Shown: in pieces, positions 41,816-51,100 of the stretch | Numbering within the stretch: position 1 is the first letter of the stretch | Layout of the letters: every line of letters starts with the position of its first letter | Assembly: GCF_040686855.1 (NCBI RefSeq) | Contig: NZ_JBFBOG010000002.1 | Span: forward strand, 1 to 64,000 | From: Leifsonia sp040686855 | Lineage (GTDB): Bacteria; Actinomycetota; Actinomycetes; Actinomycetales; Microbacteriaceae | Direction: 5' to 3' | Length of the DNA stretch: 64,000 nucleotides | Position numbers and translations under genes: made by a program | Notes under the pieces: model-generated | The model's input: the letters and a program-made list of their open reading frames with translations, nothing else | The model's database searches: none | Told to the model about the DNA's origin: nothing

Positions 41816-42847
41816 ATGCGCATCATTGGCAGCACACGGGCCACACGGGTCGCGGCGGCGGCGGTCGTGGCGGCGTCGCTCCTCGGCTTGACGGCCTGCT
41901 CGGGTGACAGCGCGCCGACCCCGGGCCCGACCCTCCCGGTGGACCCGCCGTCCACCCCGGCGCCGAACTCGGGATGGAAGGCACCCACTGAACCGAGCAT
42001 CGTGTTCCGCAACACCGCTCCTGGAGACGACTTCGGCAAGGTCTCCTCGGTCGCGCTATCGGCGCCGGCCGGCGCACGCACGGTCTCGCCGCTCACCTGC
42101 GAGCGCGTCGACGCGTCCCGGCGAGCGCTCTCCTGCCTGAGCCGGCTCGACACCGACCCGGTGGGGTATCGCGCGACGCTCTACGAGGCCGACGGGTCCG
42201 AGAACGTCTTCTGGTCACTCCCCGGGCCGCCGAGCCGCACCCGCCTGTCCCCCAACTCACAGCTCGCGGCCTGGACCGGCTTCGTCGACGGGGAGTCGTA
42301 CGGGGGTGTCGCCTTCTCGACCCAGACGATCATCACCCAGGTGCACGGCACCTATTACGGTCCGCTGGACGCCTTCACGTTCCTGGTGGATGCGAAACCG
42401 TACGCCGCCCCCGACCTCAACTTCTGGGGCGTGACGTTCGCCGACGACGGCAACACCTTCTACGCGACGGCGGCCTCCGCGGGGCGCACGTGGCTGGCTC
42501 GCGGCAACCTCCGTGGGCGCACGCTCGTCGCGGTGCGCGAGGGAGCCGAGTGTCCGTCGCTGTCGCCGGACGGCACGCGGGTCGCCTACAAGAAGAACCT
42601 CGGCACGGCCGATGCCCCTCGCTGGACGCTCGCGGTCTACGACCTCGGCTCGAAGGCCGAAACTGTTCTCCCACTCACGGGCAACGTGGACGATCAGGCC
42701 GAGTGGCTGGACGACCAGACGCTGCTGTTCGGGCTGCCGGTGCCCGGCTCCGACGGCGACTTCAACGTCTACTCGGCTCCGGCGGACGGCTCGGCGGCGG
42801 AGTCGCTGTTCCTCGAGCACGCGTGGTCGCCGTCGGTGGTTCGCTGA
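41816..42847 (+). CDS. Lipoprotein with beta-propeller-like (TolB/WD40-like) domain
   Basis: This 343-residue secreted lipoprotein has a signal peptide with basic start, hydrophobic AAAAVVAASLLGL and lipobox GLTAC (lipidation at Cys). A Pro/Ser/Thr-rich linker follows, then a domain with repeated strand patterns such as TRLSPNSQLAAWTG, ECPSLSPDGTRVAYKKN and AEWLDDQTLLFGLP, resembling TolB/PD40 repeats. It probably binds a ligand or partner on the outside of the membrane. Start ATG 41816 follows a purine-rich GAAGGG. The gene is not obviously in an operon and converges on the DUF4190-like gene. Confidence 0.75.
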   Translation: MRIIGSTRATRVAAAAVVAASLLGLTACSGDSAPTPGPTLPVDPPSTPAPNSGWKAPTEPSIVFRNTAPGDDFGKVSSVALSAPAGARTVSPLTCERVDASRRALSCLSRLDTDPVGYRATLYEADGSENVFWSLPGPPSRTRLSPNSQLAAWTGFVDGESYGGVAFSTQTIITQVHGTYYGPLDAFTFLVDAKPYAAPDLNFWGVTFADDGNTFYATAASAGRTWLARGNLRGRTLVAVREGAECPSLSPDGTRVAYKKNLGTADAPRWTLAVYDLGSKAETVLPLTGNVDDQAEWLDDQTLLFGLPVPGSDGDFNVYSAPADGSAAESLFLEHAWSPSVVR

Positions 42848-42876
42848 CGCTGCGGGCACGCGGGAGGTGACTGCGG

Positions 42877-43404
42877 TCAGGCCGAGTGGAAGACGAGCGC
42901 GACGACCAGGTTGAGGCCGATCAGAGAGAGCAGCAGCGTCATGAGGTAGCCGGCGATGATCGTCGCCTGCGCGATGCGACGGGTGTGGTGACCGACGGGC
43001 GGCACGCTGCGCATCAAGACATGTCCGAGAGGGACAGCGACGAACGGCACCACGAACGCCAGCAGCAGCGCGACGATCGCGAGCGGCCGGGCCCGCTGCG
43101 GCCTCACCGTCGGTGCGACGAGATCAGCGCCGACGCCCGTCGCGGGAGGGCGGGCCCCGCACCGACCGCGGGTATCAACCTCGTCGTTCACGAGGGGCCA
43201 ACCAACGCTCGCGACCCGCGGCGAGGACGGAGCGTGCTCGAACGAGGGCGCGCTCCTCGTATCCCGACCCTGCGGGCGGCCCGGCTCATGGATGGCCACT
43301 CGCAAGGAGAGTCCAGCACGAGAGATCGACGACCCGTTCGTGGGCGCCAGGAAGGACGAGGGATGCGTCGTGCGTCGTGACGCGGTACCGGTCACCGCAG
43401 ACAT
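42877..43404 (-). CDS. DUF4190-like two-helix membrane protein
   Basis: This 175-residue protein has a ~105-residue hydrophilic N-terminal part and two C-terminal helices (PLAIVALLLAFVVPFVAVPL and IIAGYLMTLLLSLIGLNLVV). The GHVLMRSVPP-HTRRIAQA loop between them is typical of DUF4190. Start ATG 43404 is supported by GGAAGGAG 5 nt upstream. A smaller paralogue is at 45212-45553 with the same helix-loop-helix. Function unknown; such proteins occur near secretion and surface genes. Its N-terminal half is compositionally odd and may be disordered. Confidence 0.65.
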   Translation of the reverse strand: MSAVTGTASRRTTHPSSFLAPTNGSSISRAGLSLRVAIHEPGRPQGRDTRSAPSFEHAPSSPRVASVGWPLVNDEVDTRGRCGARPPATGVGADLVAPTVRPQRARPLAIVALLLAFVVPFVAVPLGHVLMRSVPPVGHHTRRIAQATIIAGYLMTLLLSLIGLNLVVALVFHSA

Positions 43405-43647
43405 CGCACTCCTTCCCGGGCTCGCGTTTCACGGGTTCATCCCTATAGACGAGGATGTCCCGGTGATCGTGACGCGAGTCGACGAGAAACGGCCGGCGGT
43501 GCTGGCGGGGCAGCCGGCGGGTCCGTCATGCCCGAAAGGCGGGCCCGCCGACCTGCATCCGTCCCGCGCCGGATGAGGGGAGAGCAGCGGGGACGATGTC
43601 GTTTAATTCCAGCAGGTCCGAGGCGGTGACGATAGACAGCGCGGTCC

Positions 43648-44466
43648 CTACAGGCGGCGCCAGTCGTCCGAGGTGAGGTGCGAGCCGGCCTGCGGTCCCA
43701 TCTGCAGCATCCCGCCGTCGACCGCCCACGACGCCCCGGTGACGTACGACGCGGCCGGGGAGGCGAGGAACGCGATCACGGACGCGACCTCGCGGGCGTC
43801 GCCCGGACGACCGAGCGGCACGCCGGGCCGGTGCACCTCGCGCGGGTCCTCGTCCTCGGCGTCGTTCATCGGCGTCGAGATCTCGCCGGGCGCGACCGCG
43901 TTCGCGGTGATCCCGTACTCGCCGAGCTCGAGGGCCAGGGTCTTCAGTAGACCGCCGAGCCCGTGCTTCGCGGCATCGTACGCGGCGGAGCCGACCCGCG
44001 GCTGGTGCTCGTGGACGCTCGTCACGCCGATGATGCGGCCGCCGCGTCCCGCATCCACCATCCGCCGGGCCATGCGCTGGATGCAGACGAACGCGCCGTC
44101 GAGGTCGCCGCAGATGGTCTTCCGCCAGGTCTCCCAGTCGGTGTCGAAGAACGGGGTGCCGCCGTTGATGCCGGCGTTGTTGACGAAGACGTCGCAGCCG
44201 CCCAGCTCGTCGGCCAACCGGTCGACGACATCGCCGCACGCGGGGGCGTCCGTGGTGTCCAGCTGAGTGACGACCGCGCGGCGGCCCTGTTCGCGCACGA
44301 GGCGCGCGGTCTCCTGCGCGCCCTCCTCGTCGGAGTGCCAGGTGATGCCGACATCCATGCCCGCCTCCGCGAGAGCCACGGCGGTGGCCCGCCCGATACC
44401 GGAGTCCGAACCGGTGACGATGGCGGTGCGCGGGTCGGTGAGTTCGGGATAGGTGTGATCGGCCAT
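43648..44466 (-). CDS. SDR-family NAD(P)-dependent oxidoreductase
   Basis: This 272-residue classical short-chain dehydrogenase has cofactor motif AIVTGSDSGIGRATAVAL, VFVNNAGINGG and catalytic Tyr/Lys in GSAAYDAAKHGLGG. It carries the NAVAPGEISTPM segment and C-terminal YVTGASWAVDGG. The closest relatives that I recall act on sugars or 3-oxoacyl compounds. Start ATG 44466 gives MADHTYPELTDPRTA; readings upstream are not supported by a ribosome site. It is divergent from the HAD gene with a 56-bp gap. Cytoplasmic; substrate unknown. Confidence 0.88.
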   Translation of the reverse strand: MADHTYPELTDPRTAIVTGSDSGIGRATAVALAEAGMDVGITWHSDEEGAQETARLVREQGRRAVVTQLDTTDAPACGDVVDRLADELGGCDVFVNNAGINGGTPFFDTDWETWRKTICGDLDGAFVCIQRMARRMVDAGRGGRIIGVTSVHEHQPRVGSAAYDAAKHGLGGLLKTLALELGEYGITANAVAPGEISTPMNDAEDEDPREVHRPGVPLGRPGDAREVASVIAFLASPAASYVTGASWAVDGGMLQMGPQAGSHLTSDDWRRL

Positions 44467-44522
44467 GCCCGGCACGGTGCACCCCATCCCGCCGCCGCGC
44501 AAGGGGTGGTAGTCGTGGAGCC

Positions 44523-45192
44523 ATGACCATCTCCGCTGTGCTCTTCGATGTCGACGGCACCCTCGTCGACTCCAACTTCCTGCACGTCGACGCGTGGAGC
44601 CGCGCGTTCGCCGAGCTGGGCACGCCGGTCGACTCCTGGCGCATCCACCGGGCCATCGGGCAGGACTCCGCTCGACTGCTGGAGCAGCTGGTCGGCGAGA
44701 GCGACGAGGAGTGGATCACGCGCGCGAAGGACCTGCACTCGCAGCACTACACAGAGCAGTCGGGTCGCTTGCGTGCATTCGCCAAGGCGGCGGACCTGCT
44801 GCGCGAGCTGTCCGGCCGGGGCATCCGCGTGGTACTGGCGACCTCGGCGCCCGAGGACGAGCTCAAAATGCTGATTGAGGTGCTGGATGCGGGGGGACGC
44901 CATCCACGCGACCACCAACGCGGACGACGTGGCGACGGCCAAGCCCGAACCCGGCATCATCGAGGTCGCGCTGGAGCGCGCCGGGGCGCAGCCGTCGGAC
45001 GCTCTGTTCATCGGCGATTCGGTGTGGGACATGATGGCCGCAGCGCGGGCGCACGTGCGCTCCGCCGGTCTGCTCTCGGGCGGGGTCGGCCCGTCCGAAC
45101 TGCTCGAGGCCGGCGCGGTGTCGGTCTTCGACGACCCCGCCGACCTGCTGGCCCGCATCGACGGCGTGCTGAGCGGGCGCCGTTCCGCCTGA
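44523..45192 (+). pseudogene. HAD-family phosphatase, frameshifted (one extra G)
   Basis: The N-terminal part reads AVLFDVDGTLVDSNFLHVDA (catalytic Asp pair) through SAPEDELKMLIEVLDAG in one frame. The remaining HAD motifs (AKPEPG, then ALFIGDSVWDMMAAARA) are in the +1-shifted frame that ends at 45192. The break falls at a run of six G (44891-44896); five G would join the parts as LIEVLDAGDAIHATTNADDV and give a complete ~222-residue phosphoglycolate-phosphatase-like enzyme. A homopolymer sequencing error is more likely than a real frameshift, because the protein is otherwise intact. Divergent from the SDR gene. Confidence 0.85.
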
Positions 45193-45211
45193 CAGCCAAG
45201 GATCGAGCCGT

Positions 45212-45553
45212 CTAGGTCGCGAGCGTGATGACGACATTGATCGCTACGAGTGCGACCAGCGAAAGGCTGAGGTAGCTTGCAATGAGCGCAGCTCGGACGA
45301 GTGGCACCCCGGACTCTCCGCGTTGTCTCAGCTGACGTGAGGTGACGTGCGCAATCGGAATCGCCACAACGGGTAACGGCACCGAGAGGATCACTGCGAC
45401 GACAGCGGCCCGCCGAACCGGTCGAGGAATGACGGTTGGCATCGCATAGTCCATTGTGAAGTCGACTGCGTTGTTCGGCTCGGGAACCCCCGACGATGCT
45501 TCGTCGAGACCGTCCACCTCCCCCTCGGCCTCGAGGTTGACCATGTTCGACAT
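45212..45553 (-). CDS. DUF4190-like two-helix membrane protein (paralogue of 42877-43404)
   Basis: This 113-residue protein has an acidic N-terminal ~45 residues and two helices, VAVILSVPLPVVAIPIAHV and LIASYLSLSLVALVAINVVI, separated by a basic loop. The pattern matches the larger protein at 42877-43404. It starts at ATG 45553, 2 bp after the signal peptidase stop (45556), so it is the last gene of the surface-protein operon. AGGG abuts the start codon. Function unknown. Confidence 0.65.
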   Translation of the reverse strand: MSNMVNLEAEGEVDGLDEASSGVPEPNNAVDFTMDYAMPTVIPRPVRRAAVVAVILSVPLPVVAIPIAHVTSRQLRQRGESGVPLVRAALIASYLSLSLVALVAINVVITLAT

Positions 45554-45555
45554 CC

Positions 45556-46782
45556 CTAGTTGGGTACGTAGCCGAACGTCTGTTGAGCCGACCCGATAAC
45601 TCCGACCCGATCCAAAGGCCAGACCTTCAAGATCGCTTGCCCCACCACGTTCGCGATGGGCACGAATCCCTTGGTCGGCTCCCCCTGCGTTTGACTCGAG
45701 TCACGCGAGTCATATCGATTGTCGCCAAGGACCCAGACACCGCCAGCAGGGACGGTCACGTCGAACGGCGCCGCTGCCGCGGGGCTCCCGACCGGTATCT
45801 GTGCGTAGGGCTCGGCGATCTCACGACCGTTCACGACAACCCTGCCCGCGGTGCTGCAGCAGGAGACACGGTCGCCGGGAACGGCGATGACGCGCTTGAC
45901 GATGTACCCACCGGTGGTCCCTGTGGGGTCGTCGGCGTTCAGCCACCCCCCGGGGTCGGTGAACACCACGACGTCGCCACGATGCACTTGAGAGAACGCG
46001 TACGACAGGCGGTTGACCACGATCCGGTCTCCTACCTGCAAGGTGTCTTTCATGGAGACGGAAGGAACCGTGAACGGCGTGACGATGAAAGTTTGAATCA
46101 AGACCGTCGCGACGAAGGCAGCGATGACCACGACTGCGCCGAGAATGATTCGGCGACGAATCCTGCGGCGCCGCAGCTTGGCACGGCGGGTGCCGCGCGG
46201 CCCGGTGAGGTCGACCAGATGTCGCGAAGTACGCACATGATGCCCGCGAGCGACGGCCTCCTCCTGCGCGATCGTCGCCCGACGGGTCGCTGGCACCGGG
46301 GCTGGCAGGTCATCCGGCGGCTCGTTCGGCGCTCGCGTCACCGCTACCGGCTGCGGGGCGGATGCCCGATCCAAGACAGGGGGAGGATCGGTGGCAACCG
46401 GGGCACGGAGCGCCACGTGTTCGGCCACCGATGCCGGGATGAAACTCGTCTGGATCGTACCGAAATCGTCGTCTTCTTTGCGGAATGAACGTTTATCCCA
46501 CCACACGACCCCGACGTGCCCTACGCGCGCGTCGGGGGATTCACCAGGCGCTTCCGCCGCGAGGTCTATCACCCCGTATGGTCCCGCTTGGATGACGGTC
46601 CTGCCAGACTCGACAGCGCAGGCCGCTTGCCACGCCTGCGGCCCTCGAGGCGCGGACGCGCCACCGAGGTTCGCCCGCCAGGAGAGCGCATCAGGGACAA
46701 CGGCCGCCGACCCATTCGGGGAAACGAAAGAGGAGCGGCGCAGCCCGGATTTCCTGACGGCGCTTCGCGGCATCAGTGTCAT
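45556..46782 (-). CDS. lepB: Signal peptidase I with long N-terminal extension
   Basis: This 408-residue membrane serine protease removes signal peptides from secreted preproteins. A single helix IILGAVVVIAAFVATVLIQT (residues ~212-231) follows a basic stop. The catalytic Ser243 is in FTVPSVSMKDTL and the Lys general base is Lys296 in GGYIVKRVIAVPGD; VLGDNRYDSRDSS closes the fold. The ~210-residue cytoplasmic N-terminus is far longer than usual and has no domain I recognise; it includes HVGVVWWDKRSF and a Pro-rich stretch. ATG 46782 is chosen because AAAGGAGG lies 4 nt upstream. Sitting beside the sortase and giant repeat protein, it may be dedicated to processing that protein. Confidence 0.88.
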   Translation of the reverse strand: MTLMPRSAVRKSGLRRSSFVSPNGSAAVVPDALSWRANLGGASAPRGPQAWQAACAVESGRTVIQAGPYGVIDLAAEAPGESPDARVGHVGVVWWDKRSFRKEDDDFGTIQTSFIPASVAEHVALRAPVATDPPPVLDRASAPQPVAVTRAPNEPPDDLPAPVPATRRATIAQEEAVARGHHVRTSRHLVDLTGPRGTRRAKLRRRRIRRRIILGAVVVIAAFVATVLIQTFIVTPFTVPSVSMKDTLQVGDRIVVNRLSYAFSQVHRGDVVVFTDPGGWLNADDPTGTTGGYIVKRVIAVPGDRVSCCSTAGRVVVNGREIAEPYAQIPVGSPAAAAPFDVTVPAGGVWVLGDNRYDSRDSSQTQGEPTKGFVPIANVVGQAILKVWPLDRVGVIGSAQQTFGYVPN

Positions 46783-46870
46783 CTCTCCTCCTTTCCGGCG
46801 ACCGGAATATGGACTCACCGCCTAACGCGGATCTGCTTTCACCGATCGAGACGTACGACGCTCGTCACGG

Positions 46871-47329
46871 TCACTTGGGAACGACTGCGCCGAGAACACA
46901 CGAGACGGACTCCGCTCCGGCAGGCAGGGTTGCCGACGTCTGCCAGTCGACCGCGGTTCCGGGAGCCGGCGACTTCAGCGTGGTGACGCCACGGGTGTAG
47001 ACGGTCGATGTCTTCCTATCGACCCAGCTCACCGAGATGACAGCGTCGCCGCTTTCGCCCTCAGGCATCGTCAGGGTTCCCTTGGCGGTCACTTCGGCGC
47101 CCGTCGTGTCGCAGCTGGTCATCTTTGCGGCGGTGATGATCCCTTTGCCGGTCGGCACCTCGGGCAGCGAAGCACTGCCAGTGGTCTTGGCCTCCGACGT
47201 GCTGCTCTTGTTGCTTGTCGGTGTAGGCGACGGCGATGGGGAGCATGCCGACAGCGTGCCCAGCGCAAGGGCGACTCCGGCAGCGACAGCGAACGTTCGA
47301 ACGCTGTTGTTCATTTGTCTTTTCTTCAT
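46871..47329 (-). CDS. Small secreted lipoprotein
   Basis: This 152-residue protein has a lipoprotein signal: basic MKKRQMNNSVR, hydrophobic TFAVAAGVALALG and lipobox TLSAC. A Ser/Thr/Pro linker follows, then a small beta-rich domain with two Cys (TSCDTTGAEV and VSCVLGAV), likely disulphide-linked on the outside. It ends in TLPAGAESVSCVLGAVVPK, a carboxy region I do not recognise. ATG 47329 is used although its ribosome site is weak; ATG 47314 is an alternative. It lies between the signal peptidase and sortase genes in the surface-protein locus. Confidence 0.65.
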   Translation of the reverse strand: MKKRQMNNSVRTFAVAAGVALALGTLSACSPSPSPTPTSNKSSTSEAKTTGSASLPEVPTGKGIITAAKMTSCDTTGAEVTAKGTLTMPEGESGDAVISVSWVDRKTSTVYTRGVTTLKSPAPGTAVDWQTSATLPAGAESVSCVLGAVVPK

Positions 47330-47404
47330 TTCTCTATCCGTTCCATCTCGATCGGCTCTCGTGCCGAGGTTTTGGCCTCTAATGACAGAGACGCGATTCT
47401 GGCG

Positions 47405-47418
47405 CTTTCATGACGCGT
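47405..47418. repeat. 14-bp shared element CTTTCATGACGCGT, copy 1
   Basis: The same 14 bases occur at 52860-52873. This copy is in the gap between the sortase gene and the lipoprotein gene, 76 bp upstream of the lipoprotein start, and the other is upstream of the giant repeat protein. It may be a binding site shared by the surface genes. Confidence 0.45.
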
Positions 47419-47431
47419 ACCTCCCGCTTGT

Positions 47432-48109
47432 TCAGCCACCAGTTGTCCGGACTGCGGTGATGACGAGGTTGTGGGTGGAGGGTGTGCCGTGTTTGTTCTG
47501 CAGGCAGGTGATGAGGACGAGTCTGTTCGGGACGTTGGCCCAGGTGGGGGTGTTGGATGCCATCTGGTCCTTCGGGATCGTCTGTGTCGTGGTGACTTCG
47601 TATCGTTGGTCGCCGACGAGGATCGCCGTGCCGGGGGTGAGCGTCGATGTGCCGGTGGCGGGGTCCTCGACGTAGTTGCCTGGCGCCAGCCCGCCTCCTC
47701 TCACGGAGTGGGTGACCAGGTACACGGTCCCGGTGCCCGCTTGTGCCAGTGAGACACCGCGGTTGCGCACCCGGTAGACGGAGGTGAACCCGGGGGGAAC
47801 GACCGAACCGTCGACCGCGCTGACCTCGCCCAGCTGTACGTCGAGCCCGACGGCCGGGATCGCGAACCTTTCCCCGGTCGAGGAAACAGCGCGCATCGCC
47901 TGTTTCTGAGACACCGTGGGCACCTGGTCTTCATCCACCTGGACGGGGTTCCCGTTCAGGTCCGCCACGGTCGCCTCACTGTGGGGGATCTCGTTGATCA
48001 CGACGATCCCCCCGACGATCAGGCAGACCGCGGACACGGCGGCGGCTATCCCGAGACGCAGGCGACGGCGAGGGGTGCGATGACGCCCGTGGCGGATCTC
48101 GGCGCTCAT
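47432..48109 (-). CDS. Sortase (class E/F-like)
   Basis: This 225-residue membrane transpeptidase has an N-terminal helix (LGIAAAVSAVCLIVGGIVVI) and a beta-barrel sortase domain. Catalytic His134 is in VYLVTHSVRGGG and Cys202 in RLVLITCLQN. The Arg expected ~10 residues after the Cys is not found: Asn214 occupies that place in STHNLVITAV. Start ATG 48109 overlaps the giant protein stop by 4 bp (ATGA). The giant protein has no LPXTG-type motif, so the real substrate is unclear. Confidence 0.82.
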   Translation of the reverse strand: MSAEIRHGRHRTPRRRLRLGIAAAVSAVCLIVGGIVVINEIPHSEATVADLNGNPVQVDEDQVPTVSQKQAMRAVSSTGERFAIPAVGLDVQLGEVSAVDGSVVPPGFTSVYRVRNRGVSLAQAGTGTVYLVTHSVRGGGLAPGNYVEDPATGTSTLTPGTAILVGDQRYEVTTTQTIPKDQMASNTPTWANVPNRLVLITCLQNKHGTPSTHNLVITAVRTTGG

Positions 48110-51100
48110 CGGTCGGCCCTCTTTCCCCGGGCGGCGGTCAGCGTCACCGCTGTTCCCACCAACGCCGGAAGAAGGAGCAGCAACGGCCAGGGGGTGGCCG
48201 AGCCGTCCGAAGCGCCTCCGGTCCCCACGGACACGCCACCTTCCGGCGCTGCCGGCTCGACCGGGAGCGGAACAGTCACCTCCGACGCAGCCTCAGCCGC
48301 CACACCATCGGGCTGCGCACCCGCGGCGGTGGCATGGTTGACAACGCGGGCCGCATCAATATCCGCCTGCGTCAGCTGATACGTCGCGGTCCCGGACGCT
48401 TGCTCACCCGGAGCAAGCACCCCCGCAGCGCCCGGCCACACATACGTGATCGCCGACAGCCCCGGCAGCGGATCCGTCACCGCCACCCCCGTCAGGGTCG
48501 TGTTGCCCGTGTTCTGCAGGGCGAAGTGATACGTGATCACATCTCCCGGCTTCGCCGGCGCCTGCACCCCGGACGCGTCCGCGGTCTTCACCAACGACAG
48601 CCCCGAGGACCCCTGGTCCACACCCGTGTCCGTCCCCGACACCGGCGGCACATCCACCGGGTTCCCGTCCGGAGTGTTCCCCGAACCGGTCGCCGTGTTC
48701 ACCACATGCCCCGCATCAATATCCGCCTGCGTCAGCTGATACGTCGCGGTCCCGGACGCTTGCTCACCCGGAGCAAGCACCCCCGCAGCGCCCGGCCACA
48801 CATACGGNNNNNNNNNNNNNNNNNNNNNNNNNNNNNNNNNNNNNNNNNNNNNNNNNNNNNNNNNNNNNNNNNNNNNNNNNNNNNNNNNNNNNNNNNNNNN
48901 NNNNCGTGATCGCCGACAGCCCCGGCAGCGGATCCGTCACCGCCACCCCCGTCAGGGTCGTGTTGCCCGTGTTCCGCAGGGCGAAGTGATACGTGATCAC
49001 ATCTCCCGGCTTCGCCGGCGCCTGCACCCCGGACGCGTCCGCGGTCTTCACCAACGACAGGGATGAACTCTGACCAAGACTCGTGTCCGTCCCCGACACC
49101 GGCGGCACCGGAAGCGATCCGCCACCCGGCGGCGTGGCCGCACCGGTCGCGGTATTCACCACATGCCCGGCATCGATATCCGCCGGAGTGAGAGCATAGG
49201 TCGCCGTCGCCGTCACCTGCTGCCCCGGGGCGAGCACCCCAGCAGCGCCCGGCCAGGTGTATGTCAGCGCGGACAGACCCGGGAGGGCATCCGTGATGCT
49301 CACCCCGGTCAGGGTGGTGTTCCCAGTATTCGTCGCCGTGAATCCGTACCGGACCACATCACCGGGCTGCGCCGGCGACTGCACCCCGGACGCGTCCGCG
49401 GTCTTCACCAACGACAACGACGAGCTGCCCTGGTCCAGGCTGGTGTCGGTGCCGGAGGTCGGCGGCACCGGGATCGACCCGCCGCCCGGTGGGGTGGCCG
49501 CACCGGTGGCGGTGTTCGTCACATGTCCGGCATCGATATCCGCCTGCTTCAGCGCATATGTCGCCGTCGCGGTCACCTGCTGCCCGGGAGCAAGCACCCC
49601 GGCAGCCCCCGGCCACGTGTACGTCAGCGGGGACAGGCCCGGGAGCGCATCCGTGATACTCACGCCGGTGAGGGTGGTGTTGCCGGTATTCGTCGCGGTG
49701 AACCCGTAACGGATCAGGTCGCCCGGCTTCGCCGGGGACTGCACCCCAGACACATCCGCCGTCTTCACCAACGACAGGGACGATCCCTGGCCCAGAGCGG
49801 TGTCCGTGCCGGAGGTCGGCGGCACCGGAATCGACCCGCCGCCCGGCGGCGTGGCCGCACCGGTGGCCGTGTTCGCCACATGCCCGGCATCGATGTCCGC
49901 CTGCTTGATCGCATAGGTGGCGGTTCCGGTCGCTTGCTGCCCCGGGGCGAGCACCCCCGCAGCGCCCGGCCAGGTATAGGTGATCGGGGAGAGACCCGGC
50001 AGCGGATCGGTCGCAGCGACCCCGGTCAGGGTCGTGTTCCCCGTGTTCTGCAAGGCGAAGTGATACGTGATCACGTCACCGGCCCTGGCCGGGGACTGCA
50101 CCCCGGAGGCGTCCGCGGTCTTCACCAGCGACAGGGACGAGGTGCGACCCAGGCTGGTGTCCGTGCCGGAGGTCGGCGGGGTCGGAAGCGAGCCGCCTCC
50201 CGGCGGGGTCGCCGCACCGGTGGCGGTGTTCGCTATGTGCCCGGCATCGATGTCGACCTGCTTGAGGGCGTAGGTTGCGGTTCCGGTCACCTGCTGTCCG
50301 GGGGCGAGCACGCCGGCAGCGCCCGGCCAGGTGTAGGTGATCGGGGACAGCCCCGGCAGCGGGTCGGTCACCGCGACCCCGGTCAGGGTCGTGTTGCCGG
50401 TGTTCGTCGCGGTGAACCCGTACCGGATCAGATCACCGGCCTTCGCCGGAGACTGCACCCCAGACACATCCGCCGTCTTCACCAACGACAGCGACGAGCT
50501 GCGACCCAGGCTGGTGTCCGTCCCGGACGTCGGCGGGGTCGGAAGCGATCCGCCGCCCGGCGGGGTCGCCGCACCGGTGGCAGTGTTCGCCACATGCCCG
50601 GCATCAATGTCCGCCTGCTTCAGCGCATACGTCGCGGTCGCCGTCACCTTCTGTCCGGGAGTCAGCACCCCGGCCGTGCCGGGCCAGGTGTATGTCAGTG
50701 GGGACAGGCCCGGGAGCGCATCCGTGATGCTCACCCCGGTGAGGGTGGTGTTGCCGGTGTTCGTGGCGGTGAACCCGTACCGGATCACATCGCCAGCCTT
50801 CGCCGGGGACTGCACCCCAGACACATCCGCGGTCTTCACCAACGACATCGACGAGTTCGAGACCGGGAGAGCGGGAACCGACGCGCAGTTCGGGGCGCAC
50901 GGTGTCGGGTCGGGAAGATCGGACACCGCGTTCGTGACCACCTGCGGGGAGGTCGTCAACGCGGCGACCTTGAGCACCAGGTGCAGCTGCTTCGACTCGG
51001 CATTAGCCAAAGCACCCACCGACCACAGACCGGTCGCCGGGTTGTACGCGCCAGCGGAGTCATCGGACACGTACGTGTACCCGGCAGGGATGGGGTCGGT

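Noticed and set aside
44523..45192. Programmed frameshift in the HAD gene
   Set aside because: No slippery heptamer with downstream structure is apparent; a G-run error explains it.
48430..50860. CRISPR array
   Set aside because: The repeats are 357 bp, coding and in frame with a DUF11 domain; no short direct repeats with unique spacers.
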